Positions 20,801 through 32,700 of a DNA stretch of 36,801 nucleotides are shown here, piece by piece (the stretch's first letter is position 1; each line of letters begins with the position of its first letter). The translations under genes were made by a program, and so were the position numbers. Source of the stretch: Auxenochlorella pyrenoidosa (Eukaryota; Chlorophyta; Trebouxiophyceae; Chlorellales; Chlorellaceae); NCBI GenBank assembly GCA_001430745.1, contig KQ481938.1:2081575-2118375 (forward strand), written 5' to 3'. The notes under the pieces were generated by a model. It saw nothing but the letters and a program-made list of their open reading frames with translations, did not search any database and had not been told where the DNA came from.

Positions 20801-23800
20801 TCTGCTGCAGGGCCTTGCTCCCCCGCTGCTGGTGGAGCAGGTGCCACACCTCCAGGCTCTGCTTCTGCGCTGCCCTTGATTAGTGCTGAGCCACCAGGAG
20901 AGATCTGGCCTGGCTGCTGCGCCCCAGCAGCAGGCGCTGTGGAGGCGTGCCCTGTGCCAGGAGCTGCGCTGCCTTCAGTGGTGGCGGGCGGACTTGGAGT
21001 GTCAGGCAGCAGCAGGTGAGCCCGGCTGATGTGGTGGATAACCCTCTCTATCAGAACCGTATTCTTCTGCACCTGCGCTACCAGGGCATTGAACTGGTCC
21101 ACTGCCTGCAGGCGTTGAAGGTGGGGCGCAGCAAACGCAAGCTTCAGAGACAGCGCATGCTGCCGCCAGCCGCTTGCCCGGCTAGTCTGCAGTGTGGTGT
21201 GCTCAGCAGGCATTCATCTTGGTCAACAGCAAGCTGCCCAAGTGAGATAGTAGCATGTGAACAAGGTACTGTCGGGCATCCCCCCACCTTGTTCACTGCC
21301 GCCACAAACTCGGGGATGGTGAGCGAAGTCCAGTTCAAGCGGGTCAACCCCGGCTTCAGGGCTGCCTCAAGCGCCGCCAGCTGCTCTGACAGCAGGGCAC
21401 GCTCCGCGCTGCGCACCGAGGCTGAGGCCGCGGCATGCCGCTCCAGCATGGCGCCCAGCTCCTGGAAGTGGTCCCTGCAGAGAGCCGGGTGCCAGGGTTT
21501 GAGGGCACAAGCGCTGAACACGACGGCATAGACAGCACATCTGCCTGCGCACGGCTCATCATGCCCCATTCAAGTGCTTGGGCCCGCCCTCCGAGGGAAT
21601 GACCCGTGCACGGTCGCCGTACCTGATCTGCCCCTGCTGCAGGGCCAGGTTCACCGCCAGCGGCGGCACCGCCAGGCCCAGCTGGTCCAGGTACTTTGCC
21701 TCCCGCATCAGGCGCAGCAGGGCAGAGGGGAAGTTGATGACCACCCGCGCAGGTCCGTCAGGCCCACTGCCGCCCGCACTCTTTTGCCCGGCACCGGCTG
21801 GAGCAGAAGGCTCGTCGACAGCAGGCCCGCTGTGGTTGCAGTCTGGCGCCTGCGCTGCCTGCGCTGCCAGCAGTGGCTGCTGCAGGCCTGCCGTGATGGC
21901 AGAGTCCACAGTTGAGCACCAGGAGCCGAACCGCGCCTTTTCATACTTGAGCATGTCCCTAGCGAACTCTGTGGTGGGGAGCAGGTGAGGGTTTGAGCAG
22001 CGGACATTGTCAGAAGGCTCCAAAGCAGGAAGCTGCCGCCCGCGCACAGTCATGCGCTTCGCTCATTCCATGTAAAGGCGTGCTGTCCCTCCCAGCCACA
22101 CTCAGCCCGCAGCCACCTGCACCTGTCATTGCTGCCGCAGCTCGCTTCCCCGGGTCAATCGCCTCGAGCTGGGGGCTGAGCGCCTGCAGGCGCAGCCAGG
22201 TGCGCCGCAGGCGCACCAGCAGGCCACGGCACCACTTGATGGCGCCCGCCACGGGCGGCATGTTGCGGGCCAGCGGCGGCTTCTCCTGGCCCTCCTCGAA
22301 GATGCGGCGCACCACTGAGATCTGCGATCGGCAGTTTGCAAAGCAGGGGGTGGCTTGGCATGACAGTAAGCATGCTTGAAAACAGCCAAGGATACGCCTG
22401 CAGAGAGCAGGGGTGCTGCAATGCCGAGACAGAGCGCGAGCCTCCTGATGGCAGCCCCACCTCGCTGATGAAATGCTCCAGAATTGCTGCCAGCTTGTCG
22501 GCCATCTGCTGCTGCATGGCGCCCTGAGTCTGCACTTGGCAGCCGCGGGAAGGGAGGCGGGTTGAGCGCCAGGTGTTTCAAGCATGCTGGCCCCAGTTCG
22601 TGCCGCTGCCAAGCCCCCCAGGCGGCCGCACAGGTCTGAGGGCCCCTGGTCTGCCCTCCCGCCCCGCCCACGTGGATGCGCTGGAAGCTGTGCAGCAGCT
22701 GCACCGCGGCGTCCACGCTGCGCAGCCTGCGGAAGCACGTGTCGATCAGGTCGCGCGTGGCCAGCTTGATGTCGTCGGCGTCCCGCAGGAAGCGCTGGCG
22801 CACGGCGCGCCAGTCGGCGGCGTGGGCTCGGTCAAAAGGGTTGAAGGCCACGCTCTCCACCGGCTCCACCATGGCCTGCCCAGGCAAGGGGGGCCCAAAA
22901 GGGAGCATGTGGGTGTGGGCCAGGGGGAAAAGTTGGCGCGCAGTTGTGGTGCACGCCACGGTGCTGCTGCTCGGCTGGCCTGGGGGTTACGAGGGAGGAG
23001 ACGGTCGCACCCATAGCAGAGCGCTTGCATGTGCACAGCACACCACTGGTGGCACCCAACGTGCCTGCTGGTTATCTCTGTTGCTAACAGCTCATGCAGC
23101 TCACCGTAACCATGATGGACACCTCCTCAATCACGCTGGCGTTGCCGGTCACCGCCTTGAGCTCCAGCCCAAGGAACTGCCTGAAGTCGTCTACAGCGCT
23201 CAGCATGCCCTCCAGCTCGGCGCACACCTGGGCAAGAGCCGGGGCAGCTGGCACTGTGCACCAGAACGTGGCCATTGTTGGCCATGCCATGCATCTCAGC
23301 ATGCTGCACCAGGAAACAGTCGGCATGGAAGCAGCAGCCCGCACACAGAATGATATTCTGGCATATCGCCCACCCTTGATACAGGCCAGCCCTCGACCAC
23401 ACCTCTGCAATATGGTTAGTCTTCTCAAACAACAGCGCCTTGCTGAACTCCCAGCGCGCAGGGTGGCCCGACGCCTCGATCTTTTCTCGCTGAGCCATGT
23501 AGTGCGCCTGCCAGCCCCGTGCCACAGCCAGGCAGGTGCGCACCAGGGCCAGGCTGTCTGCTGCTGGTGCGCCGAAGAGCGTGGCAATGTTGAGCGCGGC
23601 ATCCAGGCGCTCCTGAAGGTGGCAAGCGGCGCATCAGGGATGGTGTGGGCAACAGCCAAGCCATGAGCTGTTGGACCCGCCTTCACAATCAGGCACAGCA
23701 TACATGCTCGTGCCACAGGCTGCTTCTCAGCCCTTTCTGCAAGCATGGGTACGCCCTCCCGCCCCTGCATCAAGGACTGACCTGGATTCCATATGCAATG

Positions 23801-25432
23801 CGCTCCAGCAGATTACTCATGTGCACATCGTCTCCATAGTGCCTTGAGATGACCCAGATCTGCAGCGGGGCTCAAGGTGACGATCACATGCATGTCAAAT
23901 CCAGCAGCAGGATGAACTCAACAAGAAGGACAGGCATTCACTGCTGTCCAGGCAGGCCACAAGCCAAGCCATCATCTGCTCAGCATGCGGCACAGTATCT
24001 TTGCAGCCCACCATGCGCAGGGCGTTGAGCATTGGCTGCACTGCGTCTGCCACAGCGGCCAGACTGCCGTCGGCCAGGGCCTGGAAGTGCCGCTCCAGGG
24101 TGGCCAGGAAGCGCGCATTGTCGCGTGCATCCAGCGCCAGCCGGCCCAGCTCACTGAGCTGGGCCCTGAACGAGGCTGCAAGCACAGTGTCAGTGGAGCC
24201 GCGCTGCAGGATGTCTGCCACAGCCTGCACAGCGGGTACGCTCAGCTGCTCCAGCAGGCCGCCGTACGCCTCAGCCCGGGCCCGCCAGGATTCGAGTTCG
24301 GCCAGCGGACCGCGGCCCTCAGGCTTTGCTGCAGCCTCGCGCTGCAGCGCTGCTGTGGTCAGCAGCACCCACTCCTCCACGCACTGCTCGCAGGCCAGCA
24401 CGGCCTCCTCACTGGCAGCCGCAACCTCGATGTCTGCTAGATCTACCCCAGCTGGCAGCCGCACCGCCACCTCGCTGCGCAGGTGCTTGGACGCAGCTGC
24501 CACCAGCCCTGCAAGCTTGTGTGTGGCAGCTAGCATCTCTGCAGCTGCAGGCAGTGTCGCCTCTGGCACATTTGCAGCTGAGACAGCATCGCCCTGCGAA
24601 GCGCCATTGCTGCCACTCACGGCACGTCCGGCACTGTGAATGTTGGTGCGGGCGGGCCGCTGCTGTCTTCCTGTGCTGGGCTGACTGGACAGGCCGCTGC
24701 CTGGCTGGTACGCTGCCAACCAGGGTGCCACCACGAGCTGAAGCAGCTGGTGAAGGCTTGACAGGGAGGGTCCATCAGGCAGCAGGGTGGCTGACACTTG
24801 CGATGCCAGGCCCTCTTCAGTTGTCAATGCATTGCTGCTACTACTGCCTGTTGCGGAGCGTGCCAGGTAGACTGCTGGGCACCCCGCCAAGTGCGGAGGC
24901 ATTGCGCCTGGGGTGTGCAAGCTCAGCGCACACCCAGCATGATGCGGCCTGCTGCTGCCAGTAGTGCTGCTGCTGCTGCTTGGCGTTGCTGGGTGCTCCA
25001 AGGGCTGCTGAGCAGGCTGCTGCTCTGCAGAGCTCTTTGTTGCCTCAAAGTCCGGCGTCTCTGGCTGTGCTCCCGGCTGACTCGCTGCAATGGCTCCTTG
25101 GCTGCTGCCGTCTGGTGTGCGAGGGAGTGGGCCAGGACTGCCGCACTCCTGGCTGCTTGCCGGCGCTAGCGCTTCTCTAGGCGAGGCGGCTGGCGTCTCT
25201 ACTGGCGCTACGCACACTAGCACACCTTCCAGCCCTGGAGCAGGGTGTGGCGGCCGAAACTGGATCAACCGAGGAGGGAGCGGGGCAGGCAGCTGTCGCC
25301 TCGAAAGCCTAACTCACCTCCCGCGGCCAGTGCATCCAGCAGCTCGTAATTGTTGACCTTGGACGCCAGGCAGCACCCCCTCCAGTCCAGCAACTGGGCC
25401 GCCCGCGCCAGCAGCGAGTCGGCGGGGCGCAT
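17824..25432 (-). CDS. Tail-only dynein heavy chain-like protein (axonemal type DHC N-terminal region), no motor domain
   Basis: Nineteen exons, high to low: 25358-25432, 24012-25259, 23782-23859, 23403-23612, 23105-23227, 22672-22875, 22461-22529, 22123-22321, 21623-21968, 21288-21474, 20656-21105, 20343-20449, 19983-20151, 19566-19717, 19281-19383, 19026-19126, 18799-18912, 18494-18605, 17824-18315. They sum to 4539 bases (1512 residues). Residues about 360-1440 follow the dynein heavy-chain tail: ESWRARAEAYGGLLEQL, IWVISRHYGDD, FNPFDRAHAADW, KYLDQLGLAVPP, LNWTSLTIPEFV, PLFRVALSLLPP, RWRAFGVLWKTDRAAAL. The tail of a normal chain of about 4500 residues holds light/intermediate chains and the docking site. 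Here the match stops before the linker. The protein then ends in a Ser/Arg/Lys-rich stretch and stop, with TGTAA about 30 bases on. Residues 26-330 and 940-1040 are low complexity. Exon 1 and its donor (AAG|GTCAAC) are the least certain part. The intron at 18316-18493 is GC-AG. Confidence 0.85.
18613..18638 (+). repeat. (GGGT)n tract in a dynein-tail intron
   Basis: Six GGG runs each separated by a single T lie directly upstream of exon 18494-18605 in the minus-strand sense, where the run reads ACCC and serves as its pyrimidine tract. On the plus strand the pattern fits G-quadruplex formation. Confidence 0.8.
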
Positions 25433-25684
25433 CCCGAGTCCGCTGGCCCAATGGGTGGCATACAATAAATGTGCAGGCTTGGAGACAGCGGGAGTATCTG
25501 CTGGTAATCAAACGAGACGCCTTGACTTGAGGTGGTCATACCTGCTCTGTCTGCTGCGCTAGGAGAACGCCCGTTCTCTCTCTGTTCACCTTGTGTTGGC
25601 ATCAACCAGCGCCTGCCGATAGGCGATCGCAGCAAAACCAGGGGAGACGCGAATACGCGATCATTCTCAGCGCCTGCTGGCGAC
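25433..25684. promoter_or_regulatory. Bidirectional promoter between the dynein-tail gene (-) and SGT1 (+)
   Basis: Only about 250 bases separate the two start codons, so both promoters must share this space. It is less GC-rich than the genes. It holds a CCAAT box (25448-25452) and a perfect inverted repeat GAGAACG-CC-CGTTCTC at 25563-25578. No TATA box is obvious. Roles for these elements are inferred. Confidence 0.5.
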
Positions 25685-28600
25685 ATGGGCAGCTTGTTGG
25701 AGCAGGCGCAGGCGGCAGTCAAGTCACGGGAGTATGAGCGCGCCTTGGATCTGTACACCCAGGTCTGGCAGGCCAAGCCAACATGTTCCAGAGTTTGGTA
25801 CACTCGCCGCTCTAGCCTCTGCCGTCAATCTTGATGAGCTGACCAAATCGGCAGGCATGGTATGCACCGGTCGCGAGGTCGCCGAGCGCGCCAGAGGAAG
25901 TCCGCCGCCTGCCGCCTCTCCTGCTGCCTGCTGCCTGCTCCACCCGGTGCGCTGCCAACAGAAGCTTCGCGTCCTTTGTCTCTGCAGGCCGTGGATGCCG
26001 AGCCCACAGCGGAGGCTCTGGCAGGCCGTGCTGCAGTGAACAACAAGCTGAGCAACCACATGGAGGCGGCCGCGGATGCCAGCCGAGCAGTGGAGCTGGA
26101 CGGGAGCCTGGCGGCAGCACACCGCGAGAAGGGGTGGGTCCCGCCGCTTCTTGCTTGGGTGCAATGCCGCTGCTGGGTGATTGGCGTCAGCAGCATTGTC
26201 GCATGATGCCGGGTGGGTTCTTGCCTCTCTGCTTCTGCCATGGAAGGCGGGTGGGCTCTTGCCTCTCTGTTGCTGCCATGGAAGTCCCCAGCCCGCCTTC
26301 GCCATGCACTGCCACGCCCCTTCTGCGTCCCTCGCAGCCCCTCCCTGCGGGCATGACATGCCGCCCACGCGCTTCATGCACCCTTTCACCCTGCCGTCTG
26401 CCTGACCTCCGGCTGCAGCCTGGCCTGCTATCACCTGGAGGAGTTTGAGAGTGCCTTGGATGCTTTCCAGCAGGCCTGCTCCCTGGAGCCCTCTAAGAAT
26501 ATCCACCGCCAATGGCTCAACATGTGCCGCGTGCAGCTGGGGGGTGAGCCCTGGCATGCCCGGGCTGCTGCTGGGCTGGGCAGGTGGGGGCTACAGGAGG
26601 GGATGCCGTCTGCCCGTGGGGGAAGATGCTGGGGTGTTGGGGTGACGGGATCTGTCCGTGGCCCGCACCCACCTGCCTGCAGAGGAGCCGGAGCAGCCGG
26701 TACGCAAGTACGAGCTGCCTGACGACGCCCGTGCGCCAGCGCCAGCGGACGAAGGGCCCTCCACCTCTGTCGGCGGCAAGGGCGGCAAGGTCGGCAAGGT
26801 CGGCGACCTCACCCTGCAGGGCGAGCAGCTGCAGGCCTTCCTGCGCGCCGCGCAGGCAGGGCAGCTGCCGGCATCGCTGAGCGGGGCGGCGGGGGCTGCG
26901 CCAGTGATTGAGGAGATAGAGGAGGGCAGCGACAAGCCAGTTCATGCCAAGGTGGGGCGATAGTGAGCGCTGCATGGCAGCCCGCAAGCCGAGCCGAGCT
27001 CGATCATGACGGCCTGTGCAAGCCTGTTGCCTACTGGGTCACTTGCTCATGCTTGATGCTTTGCGCCATGCAGGTGCACTTCCATCCCCTTCCATCCTTG
27101 CCCCTCATGCCCTGCAGGTGGATGACCCGGAGTTCTCCAAGTACTGGAAGGCGCCCATCGCAGGTGCCTGCTGCCGGGGATGGGGGCCAGAGCTAATCAC
27201 AGCACCGGCTGCCCTGGAACAGCTGGTCGGCTGTGGGCAAGCCTGGCTTGCACCCGTTTCCGCGCCTCTCCTCTCCAACTGCCCTTGCACAGCACCAACT
27301 GTCTGGCATGTGGATTCAATCCCGCCCTCCTGCCGCCCATGCTGCAGCCTCGGCGGCTGCCAGCATCCCCGACAAGCCAGCGGGCATCAAGTACCGGCAC
27401 CAGTGGTTCCAGAGCCCAGACCGAGTGGAGGTGGGTTAAAGGGGAAGGGGGCCTGCCAGGCGGGGTCCCCACTCAGCTCACCTGCCCTGTTGTATGAGGC
27501 CTGCAACATGAGCTGGCTGCCCAGCAGGAGTCTGGGCCCCCAAGCGTGCATGGCCCCTGGCCACAGCAGGCGGCGCCGCTGAGCCCGGGCGCTGCGCGGG
27601 GCTCGCCCCGGTGCCTCCGCTGCCTGCCCATGCTCCCGCTGCATCGGCTTCTCCCTGCCGTTGCCGGCAGGTCAACATCCTGGCCAAGGGGCTGAAGAAG
27701 GAGCAGGTGGAGGTGGCCATGGAGGAGCAGCGGCTGCGTGTGGCCACCAGGGACGCAGACGGTGGGTGCGATGGGTGCACCCCGCCGAGGCACCATGCCC
27801 GCCGATGAGCTGTGCGAGGCACGTGTGTGAGCTTCCTGCCTGCGGGACAGTGCCCTGGCTCCCCCAGCTCGCGACCCCTGCCCCAGACCTCGACACCCCT
27901 GGGTCGTCCCTGCCCGGCACCCGCAGGCCAGGAGGACTTCTGCCTGGACCTGCAGCTGCACGCGCCCATTGTGCCCGCGGAGAGCCGGTTCGAGGTGCTG
28001 GGCACCAAGGTGGGGCTGCGTGCAGGTGGTGGGGGGAGGGGCCGGTTGGTGGTGGTGGTGGTGGTGGGGTGTGTGTGGGTGGGTGTGTGTGTTCAGGTGG
28101 GGGCGCACCAGCCTAGGGTGCATGCCCCTATCTGCTGCGCCGCTGCGTTGCTGCGCTGTTGCAGGCATGATGGCAGGCATCGCGCCGCAGGAGGCAGCCC
28201 TGCATGCCTCCGCTGCCCGACCAGCAGCTGACGATGCTGCGTTGCGCCCACCGGTTTGCAGGTTGAGATCAAGCTCAAGAAGGCGCAAACCGGGCGGCAG
28301 TGGCCCGGCCTGGAGGCAGGCAGTGCTGCTGCTACCGCCGCGCCCGCGGCACCCGCTGCGCCCGCCGCACCCGAGCCGCAGGCTGGGGCAGCGCCTGCAG
28401 CCGCCGGGGAGTCGGCTGCTGCGCCGGCTGCGGGGCCTACCTCCGTGTATCCGTACGCTGGGTGAGCAGCTGGGCTGGGTGGGAGCACAGCACCTTGGCA
28501 GGCGGCCCCCCGCAGGCAGACCCGAGGCGCAAGCTGCTGCAGGCACATGTTTGCATCCGATGTTTGTGGTGCGCTAGGCCTCGCCTGCCTAGCCCGTCTT

Positions 28601-29469
28601 CCGTTCTTGTTGCAGAAATGCAGACTGAAACGAGCGAAGTGGCGTCCTGGCCGCAGCTCAGGCCCTGTGGCCAGCGGCCCCATTCCCTCCGCCCACCCAC
28701 TCTGCCCTGCCTTCCCGCCCTGGTGGCTGCAGCAAGAAGGTGGACTGGGACAAGCTGGCGCAGGAGGTGAAGAAGGAAGAGAAGGAGGAGCAGCTGGACG
28801 GCGACGCGGTGAGGCGGCGCCCCGCTGCGCAGCCACTTGCCAAGCGTGGCCCAGCCTGTACGCTGCGCTGCCGCGCAAGGCGGCAGGGGCAGGGAGCGCC
28901 ATCAACTGCCTGGCGCTTATGGGCAGGTGCTGAGGTGCTGAGCGGTGGCCCCTGGTTTCGTGACGCCGCCGCGCCCCCTCCCCCTTGCTGCCCACCGCAG
29001 GGCCTGTGGAAGTTCTTCCGGGAGCTGTACGATGGGGGGGACGAGGACACGCGGCGCGCCATGGTCAAGTCGATGCAGGAGTCGGGTGCGCGCGGGGGGC
29101 GGGGTGGGGTATTACAAGGTATAGGGGGGCTAGGGGCAGGTTGTTGCCGAAGGGGCGCAGGGCTGCAGCTGGGGTGGGGCGGGGGGTGGGACACTAGAAG
29201 CCTGAGGAAGTTTGGCAGCCAAGCCCGGGGCTGCGGCGCAGCGGTTTTGGGCAGCCCAAGGAATCGACTGGGTGCACTCATTTTTTTGGACACGCTGCTT
29301 CGGCATGTTGCCAAAGGGCCCTTGCCTCGCTGCCCACCCCCATGCAGGCGGCACCGCGCTGTCCATGAACTGGGATGATGTGGGCAAGAAGGACTACTCC
29401 AAGAAGGGCAAGGAGGGGGAGGAGGAGGACGAGGACTGGGCGCCCCGCAGCAGGCCCAGCACGGGATGA
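25685..29469 (+). CDS. SGT1: SGT1 co-chaperone (TPR-CS-SGS), HSP90/SCF adaptor
   Basis: Twelve exons: 25685-25762, 25988-26133, 26419-26543, 26683-26951, 27118-27163, 27348-27430, 27671-27761, 27927-28009, 28262-28461, 28733-28808, 29001-29085, 29348-29469. They total 1404 bases (467 residues). Residues 1-116 are TPR repeats (EQAQAAVKSREYERALDLYT, AAADASRAVELDGSLAAAH, LEEFESALDAFQQA). Residues about 230-320 are the CS domain (KYRHQWFQSPDRVEV, FEVLGTKVEIKLKKA), which binds HSP90. Residues about 370-445 are the SGS domain (KVDWDKLAQEVKKEEKEEQL, DEDTRRAMVKSMQESGGTAL, NWDDVG), which contacts client sensor proteins. In plants and yeast SGT1 works with HSP90 in SCF ligase function, kinetochore assembly and immune-receptor stability. 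An Ala/Pro-rich linker separates CS and SGS, and the end is acidic then basic. All splice phases agree. Confidence 0.93.
28027..28095 (+). repeat. G/T-rich microsatellite in an SGT1 intron
   Basis: A GGT repeat followed by GT/GGGT repeats lies just after the donor of the intron at 28010-28261. It is a simple repeat with no coding content. Confidence 0.75.
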
Positions 29470-29736
29470 CCTGGGCCGCCAGCCGGGCTTGGCAGCAGCT
29501 CCTTTTGGGCTGGGGCTGCGCTCGCCCAGGCCCTGGCAGACTCGTCGCGTGCTGAGCAGGCGGCCACGCCAGCCGCGCTTGCACCCCTTGCGCCTTTGCC
29601 CAACCTTGCTTTGATCGGGTCCAGCCCAGCTTGTCTGCGTGCATGCTGCCCTGCATTGCTTGCGCCTTCCTATTCATTGAGTGCCCCACATTGCGTTAGA
29701 TGTGCTTGAGCTTGTACAACGTAAATGGGCGAGATA
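29470..29736. other. Convergent 3' regions of SGT1 (+) and the MATE gene (-)
   Basis: There are 267 bases between the two stop codons. I see no coding frame and no TGTAA on either strand, so the 3' ends may overlap. Confidence 0.5.
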
Positions 29737-32700
29737 TCAGCACGTCTGGCCTTGGCAGATTAACAGTCTCGAGGGGCCATCAGGCACCAGCGAGTCGTGC
29801 GCTGCAGGTCCAGCAGGCTCAGCCAACAGCTGCCCCTGCTCAAGCCTCTCGCACTGCTGGCCCTGCATCAGCAGCGGCTCGGCAAAACCGGCGCCGGCGT
29901 CGGCATGTGCGCCATCGCCCATGGCCGTGCGTGCAACTGCCTTTCGCGCCTCCTTCTCGAAGTCAAAGCGCAGGGCAATGATGGCCATTATTGTGCCCTG
30001 CAGGGTTCGGGGACAGGTGCGGCGGCTGGGCTCAAAGCGAGGGCAAGGAGCAGCGGCAGCTGCGGCTGCGCCCCATACTGTGCTGGTGGCCTCCAGCACC
30101 AGTGGGCGGGCGTGCTTGCTGCACCACTCCATCCCGTGTGCAGCCAGCCCGCGGCACCTGCACCGTGTTGACCAGCACCAGGCCCCACCACAGGCCCGCG
30201 ACGCCCAGGTCCCGCCTGCAGGCAGGGCGGAACAGAGGATGTGCAGGCGAGGCCGGCTGCAAGGCATGCGCCAGGAATGCCTGAGCATCGACGCGGCGAG
30301 CCCTCCTCGGCTTCCTGCCCTCCCTTGGTACTCTCCAGTCCACAATGCACCACAAGGGCAGCTGCGTCGTGCTTGCTGCACGCAGAGCCGAGCCCCTCCT
30401 CGCCTGAATGCAAAGTACGCGGCAGCCGGGATGCCCAGCAGCCAGTAGGAGCACAAGTTGGTGACCGCGCCCGTCTCCTGCCGGCCGCTGCCACGCAGCA
30501 GGCCTTGCAGCGTGGCGTTGGCCCCGTCGCCGGGCAGGGACAGCACGAAGATGGGCAGCAGGCGGGCCGTGAGGTCGCGCACCTCGGGGGAGTCTGGGAA
30601 GGGGGGGGCGGGGTGGGGGGGTGCATGTGTATGTGTCAAAGGGGGGGGTCTGGGGGTTACCAGGGCGCCAGGGCAGCAGCGTCGGGCCGCGGCAGGCGAT
30701 GCAGCAGAACAGGGCGTGCCAGTTGCTGTGCAGGCCGCACACGAGGGCCTGGCATCCCACCTGCCCTGCTGCCCTGCTGTCCTGCCCACCGGCCACACCT
30801 GCGAACAGCAGCGCCCAGTGGTTGCGCAGCGCCAGCATGCCGGCCATGGCGGCCAGCTCCAGGCCCACCGCGATGCCCACGGCCGTCCAGGTGGCGCGCC
30901 GCGCGGTGCGGGGGCAGCCCGCGCCCTGGCACCGAGCAGCAGCACAGCCACTCAAACGACATAGGCCTGCTGCTCAGAAACTTCTTCCATCTGTCAGAAG
31001 GCTCAGCAGGCCACACACAAGCCCTTCGCCCCCACCCCTCCGCCCCATAACACACGCACACACACACACACACGCGCACCAGGGAGTTTGACACGCGTGT
31101 GCTGCAGGCCAGGGCGTAGCCAGACACCCACATCCATATGATGCCTGCAGCTGGGTGCGGAGGGCCCGCCGGGTGTGATGGTGGCAGAGAGGGGCGGTAC
31201 AGCAGGCTGCCGCCAGCAGGGCTGGGAGGTCTGCCGTCGCTGGGTGCTTGCGCAGGGGGCGGCAGCAGCCCCGCACCCGAAGTGTTGACCAGCAGGCCCA
31301 TGACAGCCACCATGATGTCCGGCTGCGCCAGCCAGCCGCTCATCAGGATCATAGCCTCAAAGGTCCACCTGCCAAGCAGGGAAGGCGGGTGGCGGCAGAA
31401 GCACCTGGGGCCTGACGGCGACCAGCGCACGGTGAGCGCCCGCACAGGCGTGCAGACGGCTGACGCTGTGCACGAGACCCGACCTTGCCCCCACGACATG
31501 GCTGAGCCTGCAGTACGCCAGGGCTCACCACTCGCAGCAGATCATGGCCACCGAGGGCAATCCAAACCTGCACACAAACAGTAGGCGGCACACGAGGCTG
31601 GAGAAGGCAGGGAGGTGCGGTCAGGGGGCTGCACAGGCTTGTGTATCTGGGTTTCCAGGCTTGACTGCGACCCCCCTCATCTGCATATCGCTGGCCACAG
31701 CTGCCAGCAGGGGTGGTCGCTGGTGACAGGCTGGGACGCCCAGGCATGCAGGCAGGCAGCAGGCAGGGCTCATGCCAGATGTGCATGCCCCCAGCACGCG
31801 GCGCCGCACCGCAGGTACGCTGGCCAGCCGTGCAGCGCATCCATGCTCCAGCCGTGCCAGGTGGAGTGCGGCAGGCCACGCAGGCCGGCGTCCCGCACCA
31901 CGCAGTACAGGCCCAGCAGCGCCGCCATGGTCAGCTGGGGGGCGGGGGTGGGGTGCGGGGGGGGGGGGGCCGCACGAGCAGTGCGCTAGTGCACCGCAAA
32001 ACATGCAGGCTTGGCAGCGCCTCTGCAGACAGCCAGGGATGGAGGCCGCTACTGGAGCGGAACAGAACCTACTCTTGCACCCGCCGCCACCAGTGCCAGC
32101 TGGATGCCCCCACCCGCCTGCAGGGGCCTGCCCCGCCCTGCGCCCACCTGGATGGCGTCCACAGCGTAGGCGGCGCCGTCCAGCCGCCAGTCCAGCCGGA
32201 AGATGAGGAGCCAGGAATAGAGGGGAGCGAGCGCAAGGCCCACCAGCGTCACGGCAGACTGGGGCCGCACCACGCCCTGCACCGGCGGGCGGGACGTCAG
32301 GTCGGCCCCGTTCCCCGGCAAATCTCGTGCGGTGTGCACAGGGTGCACACACGCACGCTTGCTGCCCAGCCAGCATTGCGGGGCTTGGTCCCAGAGCGTG
32401 TGCCAGCACCGAGCACCACGCCAAGGCACCCGGGGGCCAGCAGGTGCTGTAGGCCAGGGCAGCGGTTGGTGCAGGCCTGTCTGCGGGGGTACGGGTGCCG
32501 GGCCACCGCTGCACCTGGGCCAGCAGGTAGCGCTTGCTGGACTCAAAAACGCCCTGCCCCAGGAGCGCGGGGATGGTGAGCCGCATGTAGCGCGCCGCGG
32601 AGCGGGCAAGCAGCGGGTCCTGCCTGCGGGGAAGGGGATGAGGGGGGTGGCCAGCGAGGCATGGGGCACAGGGCGAGTGGACACGCTCAAGCCATGCCTG

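Noticed and set aside
25563..25578. Heat-shock element in the SGT1 promoter
   Set aside because: GAA and TTC units are present in an inverted repeat, but their spacing is off by one from the five-base register of a true element.
25622..25631. GGCGATCGCA octamer palindrome resembling the cyanobacterial HIP1 repeat
   Set aside because: A single GCGATCGC in GC-rich nuclear DNA is expected by chance and shows no repetition in the window.
25763..25987. Open stretch inside SGT1 intron 1 encoding FGTLAALASAVNLDELTKSAGM
   Set aside because: It looks protein-like, but including it would shift the frame, whereas joining 25762 to 25988 gives an intact TPR repeat in phase.
4671..29469. A functional ubiquitin/quality-control gene cluster (RING, HERC-like, SGT1)
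   Set aside because: The genes are on mixed strands, separated by unrelated genes (NC2-beta, dynein tail); eukaryotic neighbours of this kind are usually coincidental.
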